A stretch of DNA of 64,000 nucleotides from JANPLD01 sp964445765 (lineage in GTDB: Bacteria; Pseudomonadota; Alphaproteobacteria; Rickettsiales; UBA8987): contig CAYULD010000003.1 of NCBI GenBank assembly GCA_964445765.1, positions 252,638 through 316,637 of the forward strand. The letters are read 5' to 3'. The translations under genes and the position numbers were made by a program. The notes under the pieces were generated by a model that saw only the letters and a program-made list of their open reading frames with translations, had not been told where the DNA came from and made no database searches. Positions 43,813-52,866 of this stretch are shown piece after piece (position 1 is the first letter of the stretch; every line of letters starts with the position of its first letter).

Positions 43813-44824
43813 TAAAATCTAAGAGTTTTGAAAGTAAATTTTGGGAAGAAATATTAATTCTGATTTTTACATATTCAGTAATATTTTTCATTTCATTTGA
43901 GAGTTTTATATAATCTTTTTCAGTTGTTATAAGGTTAGATTTTTCATTATCAGCGGTGGTTTTAAGATGATTAAAATCATCTTGAAAATATTTGTGATGA
44001 TCCGGAAATATAACTTTATTAACCACTGCAAGCCCCAAATTTTCAAGCGTATTAAAAAATTTTTCAGGGTTACCAATACCAGCAAAAGCGGTGTAAGCTA
44101 AATCTTTATTATGCTCGGAAATAACTTCTAGTTTTGCATTGTGAAAAGTAAATTTTTTGCCAGCTCGTTTTTCAATTCTATTTTGAAGTGAATTATTTTC
44201 ATTACCAATTATAAGAATTTCATTTATATTTTTTAGGGAAAAATCAAGCCTATCTCTAAGTGGGCCAGCGGGTAAAACCATACTATTACCCAAACCATAA
44301 TTGCTATCAAAAACACAAATTGAAAAATCTTTTATAATTCTATCATCATGTAAGCCATCATCAAGAATTAGTATTTCATAACCTAATGATTCCGCATATT
44401 CGCAAGCCTTTAAGCGGTTTTTGCACATTATACAATCACTATTTAGTGAAAGCAGATAGGCTTCATCACCCACATCACTTGGCTTGTGATTTTTATTATC
44501 CACAAGCACAGCATCATATAATTTGCTTTTATAACCAGTATTTATGAAGGCAATTTTTTTGTTCGGATTATTTAATTTTAGAAAATTATAAATCGCAATT
44601 GCGGTTGGCGTTTTGCCAGTTCCACCAGCAAGAACATTTCCAACGCAGATAATTTTTGCATTAAATTTTTTAGGGTTTTTACATTTTGGAATAAGCCTTT
44701 TAGCAATAAAATATATTAGAGAAAATGGCAGAACTAATTGTGCAATATCGTTATTTTCCTTCCAAAAACTAGGGGTTTTAGAAGGCAATATATTTTCGGA
44801 AATAAATTTAAGAATTTTACTCAT
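43805..44824 (-). CDS. lpxK: Tetraacyldisaccharide 4'-kinase LpxK
   Basis: 339 residues. The P-loop CVGNVLAGGTGKTPTA and the LILDDGLHD motif are diagnostic. It phosphorylates the lipid A disaccharide at the 4' position at the inner membrane. It overlaps waaA by four bases and is the last gene of a DUF374-waaA-lpxK operon, so the bacterium makes lipid A with Kdo. Confidence 0.95.
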   Translation of the reverse strand: MSKILKFISENILPSKTPSFWKENNDIAQLVLPFSLIYFIAKRLIPKCKNPKKFNAKIICVGNVLAGGTGKTPTAIAIYNFLKLNNPNKKIAFINTGYKSKLYDAVLVDNKNHKPSDVGDEAYLLSLNSDCIMCKNRLKACEYAESLGYEILILDDGLHDDRIIKDFSICVFDSNYGLGNSMVLPAGPLRDRLDFSLKNINEILIIGNENNSLQNRIEKRAGKKFTFHNAKLEVISEHNKDLAYTAFAGIGNPEKFFNTLENLGLAVVNKVIFPDHHKYFQDDFNHLKTTADNEKSNLITTEKDYIKLSNEMKNITEYVKIRINISSQNLLSKLLDFTK

Positions 44825-46083
44825 TTTTTTATAAAAACTTCTATCTGATTGAGGTAATTTTCTAAAATTCCCTTTTTGCTTTCTACATATTCAAAGGCTG
44901 AGTTTGCCAGCTTTTTTTGGAGTGAAATATCGGATAAAAGATTTTTTACATTTTGAAAAATCCCATCACTATCTTTGATAATTTTTACTGCATTATTAAC
45001 TTTCATTTCAGAATAAACTTCTTGAAAATTAAAATAGTTTTTTCCAGATAAAATTGCACATTTTAAGCGGGCGGCTTCAAGAGGGTTTTGCCCACCATTA
45101 TTAACCAATGAGCCACCCATAAAAACAATATTGGCTATACGATAAAATAGACCGGCCTCCCCAATAGTATCGGCGATATAAAAATTTGTTTGCGGTAAAA
45201 TTTTTTGTTTTTTGCTTCTTACTGAAAATTGAAAATTATTATTCTTTAATAGGGTTTCAATTTCTTTTAATCTTTTTGGGTGTCTTGGCATTATGATAGT
45301 TAGAATATCTGGAAATATTTCAGCTAATTTTTTGTGAGCTTCAATAATAATTTCTTCCTCACCGCTATGAGTGCTTGCAGATAGCCATATATTTCTATTG
45401 CCAATTTGCAGAATTAGAGAGCCAAATTCATCAGGGTTACTTGGCAGGGTTGGGGCTTCATATTTAAGGTTGCCAGCAATTATAACTTGTTTTGCACCAA
45501 TATCAGAATATTTGAATTTATCTTCCTCAGTTTGAACTAAGCATAGAGAAAAATTTGATATTATTTGCTCTGCAAATTCAAGATTATTTTTCCATTTTCT
45601 GAAAGATTCATCAGACATTCTGCCATTTATAAGCATTAAATTGCAGCCAGATTTTTTTGTTTCAATTATTAAGTTTGGCCATAATTCTGATTCCACCCAG
45701 ATTGCAAGATTTGGTTGCCAGTGGCTTAAAAATTTTTGTACAGCATCATAAGTATCAACTGGAATAAATTGGTGTATAACTTTTGAAGGCAATCTTGAAG
45801 CCATTAATTTTGATGAGGTTAGCGTGCCGGTTGTCATCAAAATATTAATATGAGGAAATTTTTTAGTTATTTCAGAAATTAAAGGTATCACCGAAACTGA
45901 TTCCCCAACGCTTGCCGCGTGAAACCATATTAAAAAGCCATCTTTTCTATCAGCTGAGGGTTGCCCAAGCCTTTCATAAAATCTTTCACTATCTTCCTTG
46001 CCTTTAATTAGCCTATAATTGAGGTAAAGCCTAACAAGGAAGGCAAAATATTTCGTTATGAATCTGTATAATTTTAATTTCAT
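44821..46083 (-). CDS. waaA: 3-deoxy-D-manno-octulosonic acid transferase (Kdo transferase)
   Basis: 420 residues. An N-terminal membrane-association segment precedes the GT30 glycosyltransferase with FHAASVGESVSVIPLI (catalytic Glu in SVGE), IWVESELWPNL and VFMGGSLVNNGGQNPLEAA. It adds Kdo to lipid IV-A. The start codon overlaps the stop of the DUF374 gene by one base; lpxK follows with a four-base overlap. Confidence 0.95.
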   Translation of the reverse strand: MKLKLYRFITKYFAFLVRLYLNYRLIKGKEDSERFYERLGQPSADRKDGFLIWFHAASVGESVSVIPLISEITKKFPHINILMTTGTLTSSKLMASRLPSKVIHQFIPVDTYDAVQKFLSHWQPNLAIWVESELWPNLIIETKKSGCNLMLINGRMSDESFRKWKNNLEFAEQIISNFSLCLVQTEEDKFKYSDIGAKQVIIAGNLKYEAPTLPSNPDEFGSLILQIGNRNIWLSASTHSGEEEIIIEAHKKLAEIFPDILTIIMPRHPKRLKEIETLLKNNNFQFSVRSKKQKILPQTNFYIADTIGEAGLFYRIANIVFMGGSLVNNGGQNPLEAARLKCAILSGKNYFNFQEVYSEMKVNNAVKIIKDSDGIFQNVKNLLSDISLQKKLANSAFEYVESKKGILENYLNQIEVFIKK

Positions 46084-46775
46084 TATTTTTGATAAATTTT
46101 ATCAGCTTCATCAGTAATTCTATTTAACTCATCTTCAATTCTTTTTGAAAAATCTATTTCATTTTTGAAAATATTTTCATCATAAACTATTTTTTCACCA
46201 AAAATAATGGTTATTTTTGAAAATGGTAATGGAAAAATAAAGCTATCCCAGCTTGAAAATTTTATTGCAGAAGAGCAAGAAAAACTAACCGGAATTATTA
46301 TTGCATCTGTGCGAGAAGCTAGGGCAAAAAAATTGCTTCTAACTTTTCTAGCGGGGCCTTTTGGGCCATCGGGGGTTATCGCAACATTTTCGCCTGATTT
46401 TAAGGCTTTTAGGGTTGCTTTTAATACTGAAGAGCCACCCCTATTTTTTGCGGTTTTATCTTCGCTAGGTAAGCGATTGGTTGAGCCCCTAATTGCACCA
46501 AAGCCAAATTTTGCAATAGTTCTTGCAATAATTTCACCATCATTATGGCGAGAAATAATAGCTGAAAAATTTTTCTTTTTCTTACTTAAAAAAGCTATTG
46601 GATAAATTCTGCCGTGCCAAAAACAAATTATAAGAGGTTTATTAGTCTCTAGAGCGAATTGGAGTATTTCTTTATTAATATAATTTTTTTTAGAGGTGTT
46701 GAAAGAAAGCCAAGCTAAAAAAGCTATTATGCAAGCTATAATTTCAAAAACGCAAATTCTAAAAAAATTTTTCAT
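46083..46775 (-). CDS. DUF374 lysophospholipid acyltransferase-like protein
   Basis: 230 residues, one N-terminal membrane helix (CVFEIIACIIAFLAWLSF). IICFWHGRIYPIAF (WHxR), ISRHNDGEIIA, GFGAIRGSTNR and VAITPDGPKGPARKV are DUF374 signatures. Members of this LPLAT-like family beside waaA are thought to act on the lipid A or Kdo region, but the reaction is not established. It is the first gene of the operon with waaA and lpxK. Confidence 0.85.
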   Translation of the reverse strand: MKNFFRICVFEIIACIIAFLAWLSFNTSKKNYINKEILQFALETNKPLIICFWHGRIYPIAFLSKKKKNFSAIISRHNDGEIIARTIAKFGFGAIRGSTNRLPSEDKTAKNRGGSSVLKATLKALKSGENVAITPDGPKGPARKVRSNFFALASRTDAIIIPVSFSCSSAIKFSSWDSFIFPLPFSKITIIFGEKIVYDENIFKNEIDFSKRIEDELNRITDEADKIYQK

Positions 46776-46796
46776 TTAATTAAATATAAATCCTAA

Positions 46797-46832
46797 AATT
46801 CCCTTTCCCTTAACAAAGGGCGAGGGGTAAAT
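46797..46832. repeat. Partial family A repeat unit, likely terminator of RNase P RNA
   Basis: ttccctttcccttaacaaagggcgaggggtaa resembles the right hairpin of the MITE at 52.3 kb. On the minus strand it forms a hairpin directly after the RNase P RNA 3' end, ending in aatttt, and could terminate it. No terminal inverted repeats are left. Confidence 0.5.
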
Positions 46833-46837
46833 TTATA

Positions 46838-47230
46838 GAGCAGGATAATCTATAAGCCGAGTTCTGTTTGGGCATTAAACCCTCTGCAACCATTCATCTG
46901 GAGGTAAAATCACTTTTACCCTCTAGCAACTTACCCGAATATTAGTGAGTTTCCTCAAAATTTCAGAAAATAATTTAGCCTGCAAGCAAGCTCTAATATC
47001 CCTACTTAGTTTTGCTTCTGGTGAGGTTTTGCGTGCCTTGTTTGTTGGCAAACAAGCGGTAGGCTCTTACCCTGCCTTTTCACCCTTACCTTAAATTTCT
47101 TCAAGGCGGTTTGTTTTCTGTGCCACTTTCTCTAGGGTTACCCCTGCTAGTTATTACCTAGCACCATTTTCTGTGAAGCTCGGACTTTCCTCTCAAGGCA
47201 AAACCTCAAGCGATTGCACGATTATCCTAT
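46838..47230 (-). ncRNA. rnpB: RNase P RNA (bacterial type A)
   Basis: On the minus strand the conserved core GAGGAAAGTCCGAGCTTCACAG opens the molecule after P1/P2, followed by GGTGCTAGGTAATAACTAG, AAGGTAAGGGTGAAAAGGCAGGGTAAGAGCCTACCGC pieces, AGTAGGGATATTAG and near the 3' end AGATGAATGGTTGCAGAGGG with AACAGAACTCGGCTTATAG. P1 is ggataatc/gattatcc (47220-47227 with 46843-46850). It is the catalytic RNA that removes tRNA 5' leaders. The ends are placed by P1 and may be off by a few bases. Confidence 0.95.
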
Positions 47231-47273
47231 AATTTTAGTTAAACAATCAAAGATTTTTTTCAAGATAAAATTA

Positions 47274-48152
47274 TTAAATTTCTTGCTTTATGATGTTTTT
47301 GAGAGTGCCGATTTTTTCAATTTCAATGATAATTTCATCATTATTTTTCATAAAAACTTTTGGATCTCTTGCAAAGCCAACCCCTGCTGGGGTGCCGGTT
47401 AAAATTATATCACCTGCGTTTAGAGTCATCACTTTGCTTAGTTCTGAAATAATAAAATAAATATCATAAATCATATCCTCTGTGTTGCCATCTTGCATTA
47501 AATTACCATTGAGATATGAACGAACTTTTAGCCCTCTTGCTTTTTCAGGAAGCTCATCTTTAGTAATAATAAAAGGGCCTATTGCCCCAGATTTATCAAA
47601 GTTTTTACCAAGCGTCCATTGAGGTGTTCTCTTTTGAAAATCACGCACAGAGCCATCATTTGCGATAGTATAACCAAGAATAAAATCACCTGCTTGTGAT
47701 TCATTAATATGCCTACCTTGCTTGCCGATTACAATTGCAAGCTCAGCTTCATAGTCATATTTATCAGAAACTTTGGGGAGGATTAAATTTTCATTAGCAG
47801 CAACGAATGAAGAATTTAATCTCAGGAAGAAAACAGGGTGCTTAGGCACTTCTTGGAAGCCTTCTTTAGCGTGTTCTAGATAGTTTAAGCCAACACAAAT
47901 AACTTTATTATTTTGCGAAATAGGAATATCAAAACTCGCATTTGCAAGAGGTGAAAACTCATTTTTATTTAATTTACTGAGATTATTTTCTACCTCAGAA
48001 AAATTTTTAGAAACATATTTCAAAAAATCTGAAAAATTTTTTAGAGGATAATCCAGATTGCTTATAACTTTAGTATATTCAACATATCCATAATCATTTG
48101 CTATTGCAAATACGCTGTTTTTATTATCAAGTTTTAGGTTAAATAACTTCAT
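47274..48152 (-). CDS. Fumarylacetoacetate hydrolase (FAH) family protein
   Basis: 292 residues. The FAH core shows ICVGLNYLEHAKE, PVFFLRLNSSFVA, YDYEAELAIVIG (metal ligands Glu/Glu/Asp) and GYTIANDGSVRDFQKR, followed by ILTGTPAGVGFA. Members include acylpyruvate hydrolases, oxaloacetate decarboxylases and 2-hydroxyhepta-2,4-diene-1,7-dioate isomerases; the substrate here is not predictable. It is the third gene in a row with trpB and folD, six bases after folD. Confidence 0.85.
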   Translation of the reverse strand: MKLFNLKLDNKNSVFAIANDYGYVEYTKVISNLDYPLKNFSDFLKYVSKNFSEVENNLSKLNKNEFSPLANASFDIPISQNNKVICVGLNYLEHAKEGFQEVPKHPVFFLRLNSSFVAANENLILPKVSDKYDYEAELAIVIGKQGRHINESQAGDFILGYTIANDGSVRDFQKRTPQWTLGKNFDKSGAIGPFIITKDELPEKARGLKVRSYLNGNLMQDGNTEDMIYDIYFIISELSKVMTLNAGDIILTGTPAGVGFARDPKVFMKNNDEIIIEIEKIGTLKNIIKQEI

Positions 48153-48157
48153 ATTAA

Positions 48158-49012
48158 TTAATTTCTGGAATTTTTGAAGGCTTGCAGCGTATTATTTAGC
48201 AAACAGGCTATTGTCATTGGCCCCACGCCACCCGGAACAGGCGTAATTGCTGAAGCAATAGGAAATACATCAGCAAAATCAACATCACCAACAAGTTTAT
48301 TTTCAACTCTATTAATACCAACATCTATAACAACTGCACCTTGCTTAACCCAGTTTTTCTTAACTAAATTAGGTTTACCAACTGCAACAACTAAAATATC
48401 TGCTTGCTTGCAAATTTCTTCAATATTCTTGGTTTTAGAATGGCAGGTTGTGATAGTGCAACCTTCATTTAATAATAATTGCGACATAGGCTTGCCAACA
48501 ATGTTACTTCTGCCAATTACAACGGCATTTTTGCCTGAAATATCATCTCCCAAAACATCTTTTATTAGCATTAACGAACCAAGTGGAGTGCAAGGGATTA
48601 GAGCTTTTTTATTACCAGTAACTAAAAGCCCGCGATTAATAACATTAAAGCCATCAACATCTTTTTCAGCTGAAATTTTTGCAATAACATTATCTTCTGA
48701 GATATGTTTTGGAAGTGGCAGTTGCACTAAAATTCCATTAACTTCTGTATTATTATTAAGCTCTTCAATTTTATTTATGAGGGTTTTTTCATCAATATTT
48801 GCAGGATACTTAAATTCAAAACTATTCATTCCCACTTCAATAGTTTGTTTTGCTTTATTGCGAACATATACTTGGCTTGCGGGGTCTTCACCAACTAAAA
48901 TTACCGCTAAGCCTGCAACTTTACCAGTAGCATTTTTCAGATCTGCAACTTCAGATTTGATTTTTAAGCGAAGTTTTTCTGCAAAATTTTTACCATCAAT
49001 TATTTTTGTCAT
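48158..49012 (-). CDS. folD: Methylenetetrahydrofolate dehydrogenase / cyclohydrolase FolD
   Basis: 284 residues. Both FolD signatures are present: EVGMNSFEFKYPANID near the folate site with the catalytic Lys in VRNKAKQT, GFNVINRGLL, and the NADP-binding GRSNIVGKPMSQLLL and PVPGGVGPMTIACL. It interconverts one-carbon folates. The start overlaps trpB's stop by four bases. Confidence 0.95.
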   Translation of the reverse strand: MTKIIDGKNFAEKLRLKIKSEVADLKNATGKVAGLAVILVGEDPASQVYVRNKAKQTIEVGMNSFEFKYPANIDEKTLINKIEELNNNTEVNGILVQLPLPKHISEDNVIAKISAEKDVDGFNVINRGLLVTGNKKALIPCTPLGSLMLIKDVLGDDISGKNAVVIGRSNIVGKPMSQLLLNEGCTITTCHSKTKNIEEICKQADILVVAVGKPNLVKKNWVKQGAVVIDVGINRVENKLVGDVDFADVFPIASAITPVPGGVGPMTIACLLNNTLQAFKNSRN

Positions 49013-50229
49013 ATTTTCAATTTTTCCATAATTGTAAAAATATCTTTATCACCCCTGCCACATAAATTCATTATTATCAGCTCATCAGAATGTTTTTTTG
49101 CCTCACGAATAACATAGCCGATTGCGTGAGAAGGTTCTAAAGCTGGGATGATACCCTCAGTTTGAGCAAGGGTTTGAAAGCCTTTTAAGGCATCATCATC
49201 AGTTGCATTTTGATATTCAACCCTGCCAATATCGTGTAAATATGAGTGTTCTGGGCCAATACCGGGGTAATCAAGCCCTGCTGATATTGAGTGCGATTCT
49301 AAAATCTGCCCCTTATCATCTTGCAGATAGTAAGTTTTGTTACCGTGCAGAACGCCGATTGTGCCTTTAGCGATAGATGCGGCGGTTTCGCTAGTGTTTA
49401 TGCCAAGACCTGCGGCTTCAACAGCTGTCATCTTAACATTTTCATCATCAATAAAATTATAGAATAAACCAAGTGCATTAGAACCGCCCCCAATACAAGC
49501 AATTAGCCTATCTGGAAGCCTATTTTCAATTTGTAATATTTGTTCCTTTGCTTCTCTGCCGATTATTGATTGAAAATCCCTAACCATCATTGGAAAGGGG
49601 TGAGGGCCAGCGGCTGTGCCAATTAAATAATAGGTATCATCAACATTAGAAACCCAATCCCTCATAGCTTCATTCATTGCATCTTTAAGGCTTGATGAGC
49701 CAGCCGAAACGGGTTTAACTTCAGCACCTAAGAGCTTCATTCTAAATACATTGGGTTTTTGCCTCTCAACATCTTTTGCACCCATATAAATCACGCATTT
49801 CATACCGAATAATGCACAAACAGTTGCGGTTGCAACGCCGTGTTGCCCCGCACCAGTTTCAGCAATGATTCGCTTTTTACCCATATATTTTGCAAGCAAA
49901 ATCTGCCCTAAACAATGATTGATTTTATGAGCACCTGTATGGTTTAATTCATCTCTTTTAAGATAAATTTTTGGCGGTTTAGTATTAGAAATTTTACCTA
50001 GGAATTCAGAAAAATTTTTAGCATAATAAAGTGGTGATGGCCTGCCATTATAGTTTTTCTGCCAATAATCTAACTCTTTTATAAATTCAGGGTTATCTTT
50101 GCATTCCTTGTAAGCCTTTTCAACCTGCAAGATAAGTGGCATAAGGGTTTCAGCAACATATCTGCCACCATATTGCCCAAAATGACCACTTTCATCAGGT
50201 TGTGAATATTTTGAAAAGGAAATGCTCAT
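49009..50229 (-). CDS. trpB: Tryptophan synthase beta chain
   Basis: 406 residues. The PLP Lys102 is in LNHTGAHKINHCLGQ, followed by AETGAGQHGVATATV and the phosphate loop CIGGGSNALGLF. It makes tryptophan from indole and serine. trpA and trpF, its usual neighbours, are missing here; instead folD and an FAH-family gene follow in an operon. A 94-base gap separates it from divergent rsmI. Confidence 0.95.
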   Translation of the reverse strand: MSISFSKYSQPDESGHFGQYGGRYVAETLMPLILQVEKAYKECKDNPEFIKELDYWQKNYNGRPSPLYYAKNFSEFLGKISNTKPPKIYLKRDELNHTGAHKINHCLGQILLAKYMGKKRIIAETGAGQHGVATATVCALFGMKCVIYMGAKDVERQKPNVFRMKLLGAEVKPVSAGSSSLKDAMNEAMRDWVSNVDDTYYLIGTAAGPHPFPMMVRDFQSIIGREAKEQILQIENRLPDRLIACIGGGSNALGLFYNFIDDENVKMTAVEAAGLGINTSETAASIAKGTIGVLHGNKTYYLQDDKGQILESHSISAGLDYPGIGPEHSYLHDIGRVEYQNATDDDALKGFQTLAQTEGIIPALEPSHAIGYVIREAKKHSDELIIMNLCGRGDKDIFTIMEKLKI

Positions 50230-50323
50230 TATAAATAATCAAATAATTATAGTTTTTTTGTTATAAATAGATTTTTTTGTTTTATAAAGTATTGTTTTTA
50301 TAATAATTGTTTTTTCTAATTTA

Positions 50324-51184
50324 ATGCAAATAGATAAATTAAACCTAAGCCCTGCTTTATATGTTATTGCAACGCCAATTGGCAACTTGAAAGATATAAC
50401 TATTAGAGCTTTAGAAACACTTGCAAGCCTTGATGTTCTTTATTGTGAAGATGTTAGAATGACTAGCAGGTTGCTAAAACATTATAATATTTCTGTTAAG
50501 TTAAATACATATAATGATTTTAGCGATATAAATTTAAGGGAACAAATTTTAGTTTTAATAAATTCTGGTAAATCTGTTGGTTTAGTTAGTGATGCTGGTA
50601 CGCCATTAATCTCAGATCCGGGATATAAACTAGTTAGATTTCTAGCTGAAAATAATATTAAAATTATACCCATAGTTGGTGCAAGTGCTTTATCCGCAAG
50701 TATTTCAGTGGCGGCTTTGCCAAGTGATAATTTTTATTTTGCAGGTTTTATGCCATCAACTAGGGAGGCTCGTAAAAATAAAATTGAAGAATTTTCCAAC
50801 CTAAAAACCACTATCATATTTTATGAGAGAGCAGAAAGAGTTTTAGATTTAATTACTGATTTTCTTGAAGTATATGGAGATTTTCAAGCCTGTCTTGCTA
50901 GAGAAATCACAAAACTTTATGAAGAATTTAAGCTCTTAAAATTATCTGAATTACAAAAATATTTATGTGAAAATAAAATCAAAGGTGAGTGCGTTTTGCT
51001 TATAGATACTAGGGAAAAACTCTCAGAAAAAGCTGAGAATATTGCAGATATTGATGAATTATTAATTGATTTATTAAATAAATATAAACTTAGCGAAGCG
51101 GCAGAAATTGCAAGCCATAAAACGGGAATAAAAAAGAAAAAAATTTATTCAAGGTTATTAGAAATTAAAGGTGAGCAAGATTAA
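50324..51184 (+). CDS. rsmI: 16S rRNA 2'-O-ribose C1402 methyltransferase RsmI
   Basis: 286 residues. The tetrapyrrole-methylase fold shows LYVIATPIGNLKDITIRALE, CEDVRMTSRLLKHY, LVSDAGTPLISDPGYKLV and GASALSASISVAALPSDNF. It methylates C1402 of 16S rRNA. A single gene convergent with the response regulator. Confidence 0.95.
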   Translation: MQIDKLNLSPALYVIATPIGNLKDITIRALETLASLDVLYCEDVRMTSRLLKHYNISVKLNTYNDFSDINLREQILVLINSGKSVGLVSDAGTPLISDPGYKLVRFLAENNIKIIPIVGASALSASISVAALPSDNFYFAGFMPSTREARKNKIEEFSNLKTTIIFYERAERVLDLITDFLEVYGDFQACLAREITKLYEEFKLLKLSELQKYLCENKIKGECVLLIDTREKLSEKAENIADIDELLIDLLNKYKLSEAAEIASHKTGIKKKKIYSRLLEIKGEQD

Positions 51185-51191
51185 AAATTTT

Positions 51192-51674
51192 CTAACCTTT
51201 CATTTTATCTAAAATTTTTATGTTGGCTCGCAATTTCTCCTGATCAAAAGTAAATGCTAAAATTGTGCTAATTAAATTATTATCACTAATATTTTTTATA
51301 AAATATCCGTTTGCACCAGCTTTTATACATTTATTCTGAACATTCATATCTTCAACCCCCGTTAGAATAATGATAGGTGTAGTTTCTAAGCAGCGAGATT
51401 TTATAGTGGCAAATGTATCATAACCCTTGCTATCAATAAGGTTTAAGTCAACAATTATAATATCATAAGAATTTTGAGATATAAAATTAAGGGCATCTTC
51501 AAGCGTTGAAACATTTTCAATTTCTGTGCTATGGGTTTTTCTAAGCGCTCTCTCAATAATTGTTTTATAGGAAATAAATTCTATAGGGTTATCTTCAGCG
51601 TATAGAATTTTCAAAGGCTCTCTTTTAGTAAATAAATTTACCTTAGCTTCAACTTCTGATTTCTTTTTTACCAT
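51192..51674 (-). CDS. Stand-alone response regulator receiver domain protein
   Basis: 160 residues from the second of two adjacent ATG codons, chosen for its spacing from AGGGAGG. One receiver domain: acidic pair in LKILYAEDN, phospho-acceptor Asp76 in IIIVDLNLIDSKG, Thr in IILTGVED and Lys in GYFIKNI. There is no output domain. Single receivers act by protein contact in phosphorelays or motility control. No histidine kinase is adjacent. Confidence 0.88.
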   Translation of the reverse strand: MVKKKSEVEAKVNLFTKREPLKILYAEDNPIEFISYKTIIERALRKTHSTEIENVSTLEDALNFISQNSYDIIIVDLNLIDSKGYDTFATIKSRCLETTPIIILTGVEDMNVQNKCIKAGANGYFIKNISDNNLISTILAFTFDQEKLRANIKILDKMKG

Positions 51675-51821
51675 CATCCCTCCCTATAATAGTTGACTAA
51701 ATCTATCATAGGTTGAAATAAAAATAAAACAAAATATAAACTCTAGGTGGAATTAATATGATTAATTATAATTAATGGTTGATTTTGAAACACAGCTATA
51801 GATTGTATTTTAACTTGAATT

Positions 51822-52199
51822 TTATATGCAACTCTGGCAAAAACCTATAATTTCAAGGCTTTTAGGGCTGATTTTAAGTTGGGATTTACTTATAGTTTCT
51901 TTAATAAGATTATCAAAATTTATGCCCTCAACCTCACTAATACTGCCACATTTACCGCATATTACCATTGCATTTATGCTATGATGGCTATGATTGCTAT
52001 GACAAGCTGAATATGAGCTAGTTGCTTGAATCTGATGGATTTTGCCAGCCTTTTCTAGCCTTGCAAGTGCCCTATAAATAATAGGCGGACTTTTAATTTT
52101 ATCTTTCAGTTTAGCTAAAATTTCATATGCAGAAAGTGGTTTACTAGCCTTGCTAATCGTATCAAATATATATTCATCGTTAGTTTTTTTATGCTTCAT
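51822..52199 (-). CDS. zur: Fur-family zinc-responsive regulator (Zur-like)
   Basis: 125 residues from the ATG at 52199; an in-frame TTG six codons upstream would start at the edge of a repeat element. Winged helix with ISKASKPLSAYEILAKLK and PPIIYRALARLEKAGKIHQI. Two CxxC zinc pairs are visible (ICGKCGS and FCQSC), plus a His/Ser-rich ACHSNHSHHS sensing segment. The Zur reading over Fur or PerR rests on the His-rich stretch and shape of the binding site, so it is moderate. A MITE-like repeat begins immediately upstream. Confidence 0.75.
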   Translation of the reverse strand: MKHKKTNDEYIFDTISKASKPLSAYEILAKLKDKIKSPPIIYRALARLEKAGKIHQIQATSSYSACHSNHSHHSINAMVICGKCGSISEVEGINFDNLIKETISKSQLKISPKSLEIIGFCQSCI

Positions 52200-52216
52200 T
52201 TTTGCAATTTTTTTCA

Positions 52217-52423
52217 ATAGTATTTCAAAAAAATCTAATTAAGCTAAATCCCCTCTCCCCTTTTATAAGGGGAGAGGGTAAGGGTGAGGGGATGGGACTT
52301 ATTATAATATAAAACCCTCACCCAGCTTAATCTAACTTTCTTTGAAAGTAAGATTAAGCATCCCTCTCCCTTTAAGAAAGGGCGAGGGGAAACTTTAGTA
52401 AATTTTTTTGAAATGACATATAA
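52217..52423. repeat. MITE-like element (family A, copy 2, uninterrupted)
   Basis: About 207 bases with ends atagtatttcaaaaaaat (left) and aatttttttgaaatgacat (right, less exact). Inside, in order: ctctccccttttataaggggagag, gtaagggtgaggggatggg, the pair taatctaactttc/gaaagtaagatta, and ccctttaagaaaggg. It is the reverse-orientation match of the element at 18406-18723, but lacks that copy's 116-base insert. It begins 18 bases upstream of the zur ATG, so zur promoter elements must lie in or beyond it. Confidence 0.75.
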
Positions 52424-52488
52424 CTCTCTGAATTCTAAGTGTTATCACTTTTTATAAAAAATGTAAAACTAAATTAAAAATAATAGCC

Positions 52489-52596
52489 TTGCCTTATTAA
52501 GTTTTTGTTATATTATATCGCCAGATAAGTTCGGTGTGAATTTATTTGCATAGTTATTTTTAATTATGCGATTTTGATTTCAATTTAGGAGTAAAA
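52489..52596 (+). promoter_or_regulatory. cspA promoter and structured 5' leader
   Basis: TTGCCT (52489-52494) and TATTAT (52511-52516) with a 16-base spacer make a reasonable promoter, giving a leader of about 75 bases. Long leaders are usual for cold-shock genes, whose translation depends on RNA structure. A hairpin gcatagtta/taattatgc (52548-52569) lies in it, and TAGGAG (52586-52591) is the ribosome site. Confidence 0.5.
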
Positions 52597-52803
52597 ATGG
52601 CTACTGGAACGGTTAAATGGTTCAACTTTAAGAAAGGTTTTGGTTTTATCCAGCCTGATACAGGTGGCGCTGATGTGTTTGTTCACAAAACAGCGGTTAT
52701 CGCATCTAATGTTAGATTACATGAAGGTGATAAAATCTCTTATGAGCTTGCAACAGAAAAAGGTAAACTTACAGCGGTTAACTTAAAAGTTATAAACGGC
52801 TAG
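52597..52803 (+). CDS. cspA: Cold-shock domain protein
   Basis: 68 residues, a single cold-shock domain: GTVKWFNFKKGFGFIQPD carries RNP1 and VFVHKTAV RNP2. It binds single-stranded RNA and DNA as an RNA chaperone. The usual position-specific aromatic residues are present. A strong hairpin terminator follows 30 bases after the stop. Confidence 0.95.
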   Translation: MATGTVKWFNFKKGFGFIQPDTGGADVFVHKTAVIASNVRLHEGDKISYELATEKGKLTAVNLKVING

Positions 52804-52831
52804 TTTAGTTGAACTTTGTTCAAATTTTTCT

Positions 52832-52866
52832 AAAAGCGTATGGATTATTTCATACGCTTTTTTTAT
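52832..52866 (+). terminator. Intrinsic terminator after cspA
   Basis: aaaagcgtatg (52832-52842) pairs perfectly with catacgctttt (52851-52861) across an eight-base loop, followed by a T-rich tail. With A-runs on the left it may work for the convergent ELM1-like gene as well. Confidence 0.9.

Noticed and set aside
46207..46605. 132-codon open frame opposite the DUF374 gene
   Set aside because: Antisense to a gene with clear family motifs; no motif of its own.
46838..47230. Possible protein-coding content in the gap before the FAH gene
   Set aside because: The region is explained by RNase P RNA; the short frame starting at 47214 runs opposite the FAH gene.
48174..49031. 285-codon open frame opposite folD
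   Set aside because: It mirrors the well-supported folD coding strand; its composition is that of a shadow frame and there is no ribosome site.
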